Assembly: GCA_002716125.1 (NCBI GenBank)
Contig: PAZH01000010.1
Span: 26,893 to 90,892 of the forward strand
Reading direction: 5' to 3'
Length of the DNA: 64,000 bases
Source of the DNA: Rhodospirillaceae bacterium
GTDB taxonomy: Bacteria > Pseudomonadota > Alphaproteobacteria > UBA8366
Of this stretch, positions 1-7,616 are shown in pieces (position 1 is the first letter of the stretch; every line of letters starts with the position of its first letter). The notes under the pieces are model-generated. The model saw only the letters and a list, made by a program, of their open reading frames with translations, was not told the DNA's origin and did not search any database. The translations under genes were made by a program, and so were the position numbers.

Positions 1-768
1 CATGCCGCCCCAACAGATACCGAAGCGGGCGTTGCTGAGTGCCGAAAGCGCCCCCCGCATCGATTTAACACCGGGCATCTTGTTCTCTTCCGGACAGAAC
101 ACTTCGTCCATATGGACGAACCCCGTGGAGGACGCGCGGACCGCCATCTTGCCCTCGATCTTCGGCATATCGAGGCCCTCCGCCCCTCGCTCCAGGAGAT
201 AGCCGCCGACCTCACCGTCTTCGTTTTTCGCCCAAATGAGCGCGACATGTGCCAAGGGTGAATTGGTAATCCACTGCTTGGTCCCGGTCAGCTTATATCC
301 ACCGTCGACTTTTTTCGCGCGGGTCTGCATGCCGGCCGCGTCCGATCCGTGCGACGGCTCGGTCAGGCCCATACAGCCGATGATCTCGCCATCGCGCATG
401 CCCGGCAGGAATCGTTCTTTCTGCGCATCTGACCCGTACATATGGATCGGTGCCATCACCAGACCTGACTGCACGCCCATGGCCGAGCGGAAACACGTGT
501 CGACGCGTTCCATCTCCCGCGCGATCAAACCATATGAAACGTTGGAAATGCCTGCACACCCATAATCCGGCAATGTGGCGCCGAGGAAGCCAAGCTTCCC
601 GAACTCCTTCATAATTTCCGGGTCGAAGAACTCGCGCCGGTTCCAATCGACAATCAACGGGGCCAGTTCACCCTGCGCGAAATCACGGGCCGCGTCACGG
701 ATCTGGCGCTCCTCTTCCGAGAGCTGCTCTTCCAATAAAAGGGGATCTTCCCAGGCGAATTCGGGCAT
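1..768 (-). CDS. gcdH: glutaryl-CoA dehydrogenase (5' part, runs off the window start)
   Basis: FAD enzyme that oxidises and decarboxylates glutaryl-CoA to crotonyl-CoA. Reading the minus strand from the ATG at 768-766 gives 256 codons with no stop, beginning MPEFAWEDPLLLEEQ and reaching the window edge. Seen motifs: CMGLTEPSHGSDAAG (acyl-CoA dehydrogenase flavin-binding segment in its GcdH form, compare GLTEPNHGSDP), TKQWITNSPLAHV, and MAVRASSTGFVHMDEVFCPEEN, all GcdH-like. A GGAG lies upstream of the ATG. It is downstream of and co-oriented with the thiolase and hydroxyacyl-CoA dehydrogenase genes but separated by a hairpin pair. The C-terminal catalytic Glu lies outside the window. An in-phase ATG is absent further upstream; the ATG at 773 is in another frame and stops early. 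Confidence 0.88.
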   Translation of the reverse strand, partial: MPEFAWEDPLLLEEQLSEEERQIRDAARDFAQGELAPLIVDWNRREFFDPEIMKEFGKLGFLGATLPDYGCAGISNVSYGLIAREMERVDTCFRSAMGVQSGLVMAPIHMYGSDAQKERFLPGMRDGEIIGCMGLTEPSHGSDAAGMQTRAKKVDGGYKLTGTKQWITNSPLAHVALIWAKNEDGEVGGYLLERGAEGLDMPKIEGKMAVRASSTGFVHMDEVFCPEENKMPGVKSMRGALSALSNARFGICWGGM

Positions 769-796
769 TCCATCTACTCCGTCTCACAAAGAAAGA

Positions 797-884
797 GCGG
801 TATCCTCGTCCTTCGACAAGCTCAGGATGAGGATACCGCCAATCTGTTCATTCACCTCACCCAGAGCCTGTCGAAGGGTGAGGT
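797..884. repeat. REP-like pair of inverted hairpins
   Basis: Two stem-loops lie between the thiolase stop and gcdH. Hairpin 1 has arms 797-812 and 824-839 (15 of 16 pairs) around an 11-base loop. Hairpin 2 has arms 854-862 and 876-884 (9 perfect pairs) around a 13-base loop. The core of hairpin 1 (CCTTCGACAAGCTCAGG) and the reverse complement of the core of hairpin 2 (CCTTCGACAGGCTCTGG) are near-identical, so the pair is an inverted duplicate of one unit. This core resembles dispersed palindromic repeats known between genes in alphaproteobacteria. It may attenuate or process the thiolase-gcdH transcript. Confidence 0.75.
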
Positions 885-890
885 CGTTCC

Positions 891-2099
891 TTAGTCTTCG
901 ACACGCTCCATGACGACCGCGGTGCCTTGACCAACACCGACGCAAAGCGTCGCGAGAGCGTATTTACCACCGGTCTTCTCGAGCTGACGAGCCGCCGTCA
1001 AGAAGATACGCGGACCGGAGGCGCCGAGCGGATGGCCGAGTGCGATCGCGCCACCGTTCATATTCACGCGGCTGTCGTCGAAGGACTGGCCGAGGCCCTT
1101 GAGGCAAGACAGCACCTGTGCCGCAAAGGCTTCGTTAATCTCAACGACGTCCATGTCGTCCATCGTGAGGCCGGCGCGTTCCAAGGCCTTCTGCGAAGCC
1201 GGAACCGGGCCGATGCCCATGATGCGCGGCGGGACACCGGCGGAGGCGGAAGAGATGATCTTGGCCATCGGCTTGAGACCGGCCTTCTCACCCATTGCGC
1301 GGCTGCCGATGAACATCGCGACGGCGCCGTCATTGACGCCCGACGCATTGCCGGCTGTGGTCACGCCGTCCTGGTTGAGGACGCGCAGCTTGGCCAGCAT
1401 CTCCATCGTCGTACCGGCGCGCGGGTGCTCGTCGACATCAACGGTGACATCCGGCTGCTTGCGGCCGCCCGGCACCGTAATCGGTGTGATCTCACCATCG
1501 AAGAAACCGGCTTCCTTGCCGGCGGCATACTTGTCCTGGCTGGCGAGGGCAAAGGTATCCGCTTCTTCGCGGCTGATTTGGTAATCCTGCGCGAGATTGT
1601 CGGCCGTCTGCGGCATTGCCCAGTCGCCGTATTCTTCCTTGATCTTCTTGTTCGGAAAGCGCGAACCGATGGTCGAGTCATAAACGTCGAAATTTCGCGC
1701 GAACGGGGTCTCGTTCTTGCCGACGACAAACGGCGCACGGCTCATGCTTTCAACACCGCCAGCGATGAAAAGATCACCTTCGCCAACCGTGACCGCATGT
1801 GCCGCGGAAACGACCGCTGAAAGACCGCTGGCGCAGTTCCGTTGCAGGACTTGGCCCGGTACCGATTCCGGCAAGCCGCCGGCGAGCAGCGCATGGCGCG
1901 CGACACAGCGGGCATCTTCACCACCCTGATTGCCGCAGCCGATGATGACGTCATCGATGTCTTCCGCTTCGAACGGACTTTCGTCGACGACCGCCTTCAT
2001 AACGTTGCCGAGCAGGTCGTCCGGACGGACACCCGAAAGCGCCCCGCCGTACCGGCCGAAGGGCGAGCGTTTACCGAGATAGAGATAAGCGTCGAGCAT
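891..2099 (-). CDS. acetyl-CoA acyltransferase (thiolase), 3-oxoadipyl-CoA thiolase-like
   Basis: Thiolase of 402 residues, the usual length. It cleaves a 3-oxoacyl-CoA with CoA to acetyl-CoA and a shortened acyl-CoA. Visible catalytic residues: nucleophile Cys89 in QRNCASGL, His356 in GGAIALGHPLGASG, Cys386 in ATLCVGVGQG. The N-terminal RYGGALSGVRPDDL, the GGEDARCVAR segment, GGVESMSRAPFVVGK and YDSTIGSRF resemble PcaF/PaaJ (3-oxoadipyl-CoA thiolase) rather than short-chain PhaA. It starts 24 bp after the 3-hydroxyacyl-CoA dehydrogenase stop, so the two are surely co-transcribed. Subfamily assignment is by remembered motif similarity; a generic acetyl-CoA acetyltransferase is the alternative. 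Confidence 0.9.
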   Translation of the reverse strand: MLDAYLYLGKRSPFGRYGGALSGVRPDDLLGNVMKAVVDESPFEAEDIDDVIIGCGNQGGEDARCVARHALLAGGLPESVPGQVLQRNCASGLSAVVSAAHAVTVGEGDLFIAGGVESMSRAPFVVGKNETPFARNFDVYDSTIGSRFPNKKIKEEYGDWAMPQTADNLAQDYQISREEADTFALASQDKYAAGKEAGFFDGEITPITVPGGRKQPDVTVDVDEHPRAGTTMEMLAKLRVLNQDGVTTAGNASGVNDGAVAMFIGSRAMGEKAGLKPMAKIISSASAGVPPRIMGIGPVPASQKALERAGLTMDDMDVVEINEAFAAQVLSCLKGLGQSFDDSRVNMNGGAIALGHPLGASGPRIFLTAARQLEKTGGKYALATLCVGVGQGTAVVMERVED

Positions 2100-2123
2100 T
2101 TTTCAGTTTCCCTGGATATGAAC

Positions 2124-3650
2124 TCAAATTTCCTTGTCGAACAGTGAAAGCCCTAGTTCCGCACGGCGGCGCAGCCATGGACTGGGACGATAGCGCGGGT
2201 CGCCGTAAAGACGGTGACAGGCCTCCAAAACTCGCAACACGTTCTTGGGGCCGAGCTGGTCCCCGAAGGTCAGCGGCCCGTTGGGGTAATTCAACCCCAG
2301 CACGACCGCCTTGTCGATATCTTCCGGCCCGGCAGTACCGAGCTGAGCGATCTGGCACCCAATGTTGCAGATCGTCGAAATGATGCGTTGGCAGACGAAT
2401 CCGGGACAGTCACGAATGACGCTCGCCTTCACGCCATCCCCCGTTAACAAGCCATGAGCCGCGTCGCGGAACTCGGCTTTCGTCGCCGGGTTGGTCATGA
2501 GCGTGCGTCGGGTCGCGAGACCAACCAAGGTATCGACACCGAGCGTGCGCGCCGGATCGAGCCCTTGATCCACCGCGGTTGTCGTGACGTCGTCACCAAT
2601 CGGCGTCACCAGGATCAAGGCATCGCTGCTTGGGCTTTCGCCGGTCTCAAGGTTGCCCCCGATCTTGGAGACAATCTCCGTCAGCGCTTTGTGACCTTCG
2701 TCCTCAGCCTTCGAAATCCAGATCGGCAGGCCGTCATAGGCCGGATAGCCGGCTTCCGCTGGGAACTCCTGTTTGCCGCTGGAATAATCATAGAAACCGT
2801 GTCCGGTTTTCCGGCCGAGCATGCCGGCTTCCATCCGGGCGCGCAGCATGACGTTCGGTCGGAAACGCGGTTCTTCGTAAAACTGCCGATATATTAACTC
2901 CGTCGCCGGATGGGTGACATCGAGGCCGGTCAAATCCAACAAAGTGAATGGCCCCATGCGAAATCCCGCCCCCTCGGAGAGGATGCGATCAAGGTCCGGG
3001 ATATCGGCAACCTGTTCGGAATTAATATGCGCCGCTTCAATATTGTAGCCACGGCCGACCTGATTCACGAGGAAACCAGGCGCGTCCTGGCAGCGGACCG
3101 GCTCGCGCGTCATCCGGCGGCCGAGTTCCATTAAAGTATCGCCTACTTCCGCTGCAGTCCGCACACCGTCGATGACTTCGACCAACCGCATCAACGGTAC
3201 CGGATTGAAGAAGTGCATGCCGACAAACCGTTCTGGCTTCTTCAACGGCGACGCCAACGTCGTGATCGACAGCGAAGACGTATTGGTCGCGATGATCGCG
3301 TCCTCCGCCATAATACCTTCGAGATCTTCGTAAATCTTATTCTTGATATCGGGGTTTTCTGTCGCGGCCTCAATGACGATTTGGCAATCGGCGAAGCCCT
3401 GCGTTGCCTCGACAACTTCGATCCGGCCGCTAGCTGCGGATGCGTCCGCCTCGGTCATCTGGCCCTTCTCGGCGGCACGGCCCAGCATCTTACCAACAAA
3501 TTCGACGGCGTCTTGCGACTGCGCTTGATTTACATCGAACAACTTGACCCTAAGTCCGCCCGCGGCCGCCACCTGGACGATACCGCGTCCCATGGCGCCG
3601 GCGCCGATAACGCCTAAGATAAAATCGTCGTTGTCGAGATTGATGGCCAT
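2124..3650 (-). CDS. 3-hydroxyacyl-CoA dehydrogenase, PaaC/PaaH type
   Basis: NAD-dependent oxidation of a 3-hydroxyacyl-CoA. The 508-residue protein has an N-terminal Rossmann fold (VIGAGAMGRGI, about residues 14-24), catalytic His145 in VGMHFFNPVPLMRLVEV, and two 3HCDH C-terminal domains in tandem (about 190-290 and 405-490). The doubled C-terminal domain and about 500-residue length are typical of 3-hydroxyadipyl-CoA dehydrogenase (PaaH/DcaH) and long 3-hydroxybutyryl-CoA dehydrogenases. The start chosen is the ATG at 3650, with AGAGGAG about 10 bases upstream; the frame stays open to 3761 but that extension is Arg-rich and has no family similarity. It is the first gene of the minus-strand unit. 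Confidence 0.9.
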   Translation of the reverse strand: MAINLDNDDFILGVIGAGAMGRGIVQVAAAGGLRVKLFDVNQAQSQDAVEFVGKMLGRAAEKGQMTEADASAASGRIEVVEATQGFADCQIVIEAATENPDIKNKIYEDLEGIMAEDAIIATNTSSLSITTLASPLKKPERFVGMHFFNPVPLMRLVEVIDGVRTAAEVGDTLMELGRRMTREPVRCQDAPGFLVNQVGRGYNIEAAHINSEQVADIPDLDRILSEGAGFRMGPFTLLDLTGLDVTHPATELIYRQFYEEPRFRPNVMLRARMEAGMLGRKTGHGFYDYSSGKQEFPAEAGYPAYDGLPIWISKAEDEGHKALTEIVSKIGGNLETGESPSSDALILVTPIGDDVTTTAVDQGLDPARTLGVDTLVGLATRRTLMTNPATKAEFRDAAHGLLTGDGVKASVIRDCPGFVCQRIISTICNIGCQIAQLGTAGPEDIDKAVVLGLNYPNGPLTFGDQLGPKNVLRVLEACHRLYGDPRYRPSPWLRRRAELGLSLFDKEI

Positions 3651-3696
3651 TCGTCGCCGGCTCCTCTGAACACTTCCTGATATTGCATCTGCGAAA

Positions 3697-3709
3697 CGGC
3701 TTGAAGCCG
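3697..3709. promoter_or_regulatory. candidate operator palindrome in divergent promoter region
   Basis: CGGCTT-G-AAGCCG is a perfect 13-base palindrome in the 164-base gap between the divergent hydroxyacyl-CoA dehydrogenase and acyl-CoA dehydrogenase genes. A repressor binding here could control both arms. No regulator gene is adjacent inside the window, so this is position-based inference. Confidence 0.3.
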
Positions 3710-3814
3710 CGAAAACCCGCGCCTGCCGCCCGACCTTGACGGCGCGATTGCGGCGTCGCAAGCTCCGGTCGGTTTAAGCCATAACGACAACTGGTTTGCA
3801 AGGTCAGAGGGTCA

Positions 3815-4978
3815 ATGCCGGAGGCGAGTGCAGTCAGCGGAGAGGATTTCGAGCTTTATCTCGATAGTATCCGCCGTTTTACGAATGAAAAACTAATCCC
3901 GTCCGAACGCCAGGTCGAGGAAGAAGACCATGTGCCGGAAGATTTGGTCGCCGAAATGCGGCGTCTTGGTCTTTTCGGAATGACGATTGCCGAAGAGTTC
4001 GGCGGCCTCAACCTTTCGATGGAACAACAGGTCCGCGCCACCTTCGAATTTACCAGGGCTTCCTGCGTTTATCGCGCCCGATTTTCGACAACGCTCGGTC
4101 TTTGCAGCCAAGCGATACAATTCAATGGAACCGATGCACAAAAGGCCGAATGGCTGCCGAAGTTGGCATCCGGCGAGGCCACCGCATCTTTTGCACTAAC
4201 GGAACCGCAAGCGGGATCGGACGCAGGCGCCATCACCACGAAAGCGGTGAAAGATGGCGAAAGTTACGCCATCAGCGGACAGAAGTGCTACATCACCAAC
4301 GCGCCCGAGGCCGACGTCTTTGTGGTCATGGCGCGGACGGATGCGGAAACGACGACGGCCAAGGGGATTTCCGCCTTTATCGTGCCGTCAGACACGCCCG
4401 GTATCGAAGTGGCGCCTTGGGATCGCAAACTCGGCAATCACGGCTCTCATACAGCACAAATCTTCTTCGACGATTGCCGTATTCCGGCGGCCAATCTACT
4501 CGGCGGGTTTGAGGGCCAAGGGTTCAAGAATGCGATGGCAGGCATCAACGTCGCACGAATGCACGTGGCGGCGACTTGCGTCGGTCAAGCCGATCGTCTG
4601 ATCGAGATGGGACGCGACTACGCGACGGGCCGCATCCAATTCGGCCATCCGATTGCCGATTTTCAAGCCGTCCAGCACATGCTGGCGGAAAGCTATGCGG
4701 AGACCTTGGCGGCCCGATCGATGGTGCTGGAGACGGCACGCCGGATCGACGCCGGCGAACGGCCGCTCGCGGACATGTCGAGCTGCAAACTCTTCGCGTC
4801 CGAGATGGTCTGCCGGGTTGCCGACCGAATGCTGCAAATTCACGGCGGAGCCGGATACATGGCGGCGTTCGACGTCGAACGGTTCTATCGGGACGTTCGC
4901 CTCTTCCGTATCTTCGAAGGCGCCTCTGAAGTTCACAAGATGATCATCTCGCGCGAGATGCTGAAGGAAGGAGCGTGA
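3815..4978 (+). CDS. acyl-CoA dehydrogenase
   Basis: FAD-dependent acyl-CoA alpha,beta-dehydrogenase of 387 residues. Family signatures: FALTEPQAGSDAGA, QKCYITNAPEADVFVVMART, and the C-terminal IHGGAGYMAAFDVERFYRD followed by RIFEGASEVHK, in which Glu368 occupies the catalytic base position. It diverges from the thiolase unit and is followed after one base by an enoyl-CoA hydratase, so these two supply the first two steps of a beta-oxidation spiral whose last two steps are encoded on the other strand. The substrate cannot be read from the sequence; with gcdH and an oxoadipyl-type thiolase nearby, a dicarboxyl-CoA such as adipyl-CoA is plausible. Confidence 0.9.
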   Translation: MPEASAVSGEDFELYLDSIRRFTNEKLIPSERQVEEEDHVPEDLVAEMRRLGLFGMTIAEEFGGLNLSMEQQVRATFEFTRASCVYRARFSTTLGLCSQAIQFNGTDAQKAEWLPKLASGEATASFALTEPQAGSDAGAITTKAVKDGESYAISGQKCYITNAPEADVFVVMARTDAETTTAKGISAFIVPSDTPGIEVAPWDRKLGNHGSHTAQIFFDDCRIPAANLLGGFEGQGFKNAMAGINVARMHVAATCVGQADRLIEMGRDYATGRIQFGHPIADFQAVQHMLAESYAETLAARSMVLETARRIDAGERPLADMSSCKLFASEMVCRVADRMLQIHGGAGYMAAFDVERFYRDVRLFRIFEGASEVHKMIISREMLKEGA

Positions 4979-4979
4979 G

Positions 4980-5747
4980 ATGACCCGTGTCATGAAACGC
5001 GGCGGCGTCACGACAATTACCCTTAACCGCCCACAACAGCGCAACGCCTTAAACGAGGACGTGATCCGACGACTGGCCGACGCCACGGCGGAAGCCGCCG
5101 CCGATCCCGATTGCCGGTGCCTCGTCGTCAAAGGGCAAGGCGATCATTTCTGCGCCGGTCGCGATATCGGCGAAGCCGACAAGTCTATGACGCTGAGCCA
5201 GGTGATGGAGTACGACCAACTTTGGGCAGATGTGATCGGTAGCATTCGCACGATGGGCGCGCCCTCCGTCGCCGTCGTCCGGGGCTTTGCGGTTGCCGGC
5301 GGATTTACCCTATCGATGTCCTGCGATTTTGTTCTCGCGGAACGCTCTGCGCGGTTCGGTGCGCTTGAAATGAAAGGTGGATTCCCCGCCGCCGTTAACA
5401 CAGCCGTCCTGTCGCATTTGGTTGGCCCGCGACAATCCCTTGAATTGCTCTTGAGCGCCGGCACCTTTACGGCTGAACAACTTAATGACATGGGGCTGAT
5501 TAACCGGCTGGCTACCAACGAGGATGAGCTCGCCGCGCTCGAAAAAGAATTTGTTGAAGATCTAAAGGCGCTCGATCCACTCGCCGTCAAACTCACGAAA
5601 GAAACCCATCGCGCCGTCCGCCGCGCTTCGATGGAAGAAGCGCTTATTACGGCGAAACAATTGAACTCTCTCCTGATGACATCCGGTAAGATCGACGAAG
5701 CAGCGGATCGATACGCGAAAGACAAGGCGGAACGCCGCCGACGTTAG
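4980..5747 (+). CDS. enoyl-CoA hydratase/isomerase family protein
   Basis: Crotonase-fold protein of 255 residues. The oxyanion-hole segments are HFCAGRDIGEAD and GFAVAGGFTLSMSCDF, followed by RFGALEMKGGFPAAV, where the Glu sits at a position used for catalysis in hydratases. It begins one base after the acyl-CoA dehydrogenase stop (TGAGATG), with an AAGGAG inside the end of that gene, so the pair is translationally coupled. Role: hydration of the 2-enoyl-CoA made by the preceding enzyme. An isomerase function is possible in this superfamily. Confidence 0.87.
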   Translation: MTRVMKRGGVTTITLNRPQQRNALNEDVIRRLADATAEAAADPDCRCLVVKGQGDHFCAGRDIGEADKSMTLSQVMEYDQLWADVIGSIRTMGAPSVAVVRGFAVAGGFTLSMSCDFVLAERSARFGALEMKGGFPAAVNTAVLSHLVGPRQSLELLLSAGTFTAEQLNDMGLINRLATNEDELAALEKEFVEDLKALDPLAVKLTKETHRAVRRASMEEALITAKQLNSLLMTSGKIDEAADRYAKDKAERRRR

Positions 5748-5762
5748 GTAGGATACGGCTTG

Positions 5763-6383
5763 ATGATAAAAGGCATCTCCGCATTTTTCTTTGCGACGCT
5801 TGGAATCTTATTCCTGGCAGCCCCTTCTTTCGCCAATAACCCACTCGACCGGTATTTTGGCGAGTCGACACAAGGGAAGCTTTTGGTTGCCTCTTCGGCA
5901 ATGAACGACAACAGATTCAAACGATCTGTCGTGCTTATGGTCGACCATGATGCGGACGGCGCCTTCGGCCTGATCATTAACAAGCCGCTTTCCAGTATCA
6001 CGAAGAGCGAACTCTTCGATAAACTGAAGTTGGAGCACGAGGCAGACGAAGGCTCTATCACCATCTTTTACGGCGGACCGGTTGGCCGAAAACAAGGTTT
6101 CGTCATTCACGAAGCCGAATACCAAATAGAAGGCACGCGCCGCGTAACGAACGAAATCGCTGTTAGTCCCGAGCGGGATGTGATTCTGGCGATGGCAAAG
6201 GGCGAAGGTCCGAAGCGATATCTGTTTGCGCTCGGTTATTCGGGTTGGCTTTCGGGGCAGCTCGAATTTGAAATGCGCCGCGAGTTCTGGCTGACCGCAC
6301 CTGCGGATATGGACATAATCTTTGACGAAAGTCACCGTACGAAGTGGCAGCGCGCAAATGATTTACAATTCCGATCGCTTTAG
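5763..6383 (+). CDS. YqgE/AlgH family protein (UPF0301) with a signal peptide
   Basis: DUF179/YqgE protein of 206 residues. Family signatures are present: HDADGAFGLIINKPL, FYGGPVGRKQGFVIH and FALGYSGWLSGQLEFE. Unlike the usual cytoplasmic YqgE it starts with a convincing secretion signal (MIKGISAFFFATLGILFLAAPSFA, cleavage after SFA at about residue 24), so the mature domain should be periplasmic. Start: ATG at 5763 behind AGGTAGGA; a TTG codon immediately precedes it. It follows the enoyl-CoA hydratase by 15 bases. Molecular function of the family is not established. Confidence 0.85.
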   Translation: MIKGISAFFFATLGILFLAAPSFANNPLDRYFGESTQGKLLVASSAMNDNRFKRSVVLMVDHDADGAFGLIINKPLSSITKSELFDKLKLEHEADEGSITIFYGGPVGRKQGFVIHEAEYQIEGTRRVTNEIAVSPERDVILAMAKGEGPKRYLFALGYSGWLSGQLEFEMRREFWLTAPADMDIIFDESHRTKWQRANDLQFRSL

Positions 6384-6397
6384 GACGGAGAATTGCC

Positions 6398-6781
6398 ATG
6401 AGCAACAAATCCCCCGGATTTGAACGGAAACCTGACTATCCGCTTAGTATTTCAAAAGCGGACGGTAGGGTTCAGGTAATGTATCGGGGGGAGAAACTCG
6501 CGGAGTCCACTCGAGCCCTTCGGATGACCGAATCGACCTACGATCCGGTTTTCTATATCCCGAAAGGGGATGTCCGGCTTGAGTTGTTAGAAGCAACGGA
6601 CCACTCGACGCATTGCCCCTTCAAGGGCGACGCTTCCTATTGGTCAATCGCGTCCGGCGGTGCGACGGCGGTCAATGCCGTCTGGGCCTACGAGACACCT
6701 TACGACGAAGTCGCCGAGATCACGGGCGCCCTTGCATTCTACGCTTCAAAAGTCGACGCGATCGAATTCGACGCTAACTGA
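6398..6781 (+). CDS. DUF427 domain-containing protein
   Basis: A 127-residue single-domain DUF427 protein. Recognisable features are VQVMYRGEKLAEST, VFYIPKGDVRLELLEA, THCPFKGDASYWSI and the C-terminal AFYASKVDAIEF. It is soluble, with no signal peptide. ACGGAG precedes the ATG. It lies 14 bases after the yqgE-like gene and 9 before a methyltransferase. Biochemical role is unknown for most family members; the fold resembles a small beta barrel. Confidence 0.88.
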   Translation: MSNKSPGFERKPDYPLSISKADGRVQVMYRGEKLAESTRALRMTESTYDPVFYIPKGDVRLELLEATDHSTHCPFKGDASYWSIASGGATAVNAVWAYETPYDEVAEITGALAFYASKVDAIEFDAN

Positions 6782-6790
6782 GGCCGGGAA

Positions 6791-7579
6791 ATGTCGTCGG
6801 AGTCCTACCAAAAGGCCAATTTCGAAGGATTGGCCGACAATTACAGTCAGAACCGACCACAATATCCGCAGCGCATGTTGGCCGAATTACGGGCATTGTT
6901 GCCGGATGGTCCGCTCAGCGTCATCGATCTCGCATCCGGGACCGGCATCTCAACACGCGCCGTTGCCAAAACGCTTGGCGATCGGGCCAATATCGTTGGC
7001 GTCGAACCGAGCGAGGACATGCGGCGACGCGCGCGCGAAGACACCGATGCCGATGCACCCATTCACTATCGCGACGGTTCGGCCGAGAACCTCGACTGCG
7101 AAAACGCGTCGCTCGATTTAATTTTCGTCGGCCAAGCGCTGCATTGGTTCAATCGCCCAAAATTTTATGCCGAGGCCGGACGCACTCTGAAGCCCGGCGG
7201 CGTTGTCACCATCGCACGCAATACCCGGAACTGGCAGAAAAGCGAGTTCGTCTCAGAATATGAGGCGTTTCACGAGAAGTACCTTCCTGGATTTTCGCGG
7301 ACCGAGCGGGAATTGGATGCCGCAGGCGAACTCGAAGCGCTCGACTGGATCGAGCGCACGGCCACCTTTGACGAGGAGTGGTTTCGGCCCATGAAGAAAT
7401 CGTCCTTCCTCGGTATGGCGCAGTCGTCGAGCAAAGTTACGCAAGCCATTACCAATGCCGGGAAGGAAAAGGGCATGGCGGAGTTGAACGATATGGCGGA
7501 CCGGCACGCCGACGGCGACGGCTTCTTGGTGATGCCTTATATCAGCATCATGGTCTGCGGCGTAAAGGCGGCTAAATAA
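6791..7579 (+). CDS. class I SAM-dependent methyltransferase
   Basis: Methyltransferase of 262 residues in the Methyltransf_11 style. Motif I is VIDLASGTGISTRAVA (about residues 39-54), the acidic end of strand beta-2 is in GVEPSEDM, and motif III is the LKPGGVVTIA segment. Substrate unknown; the AFHEKYLPGFSR and FLGMAQSSSK segments are seen in a group annotated only as class I methyltransferases. It follows the DUF427 gene closely, probably in the same transcript, and precedes the HMG-CoA-lyase-like gene by 37 bases. Confidence 0.85.
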   Translation: MSSESYQKANFEGLADNYSQNRPQYPQRMLAELRALLPDGPLSVIDLASGTGISTRAVAKTLGDRANIVGVEPSEDMRRRAREDTDADAPIHYRDGSAENLDCENASLDLIFVGQALHWFNRPKFYAEAGRTLKPGGVVTIARNTRNWQKSEFVSEYEAFHEKYLPGFSRTERELDAAGELEALDWIERTATFDEEWFRPMKKSSFLGMAQSSSKVTQAITNAGKEKGMAELNDMADRHADGDGFLVMPYISIMVCGVKAAK

Positions 7580-7616
7580 AGCCTCAACACCCGCTTCCCA
7601 GCGCACCGGAGGGTTT

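Noticed and set aside
927..1820. 297-codon plus-strand open frame opposite the thiolase
   Set aside because: Antisense shadow; no family motif and wholly covered by the conserved thiolase.
4496..5131. 211-codon minus-strand open frame across the acyl-CoA dehydrogenase/hydratase junction
   Set aside because: Overlaps two well-supported genes and has no motifs.
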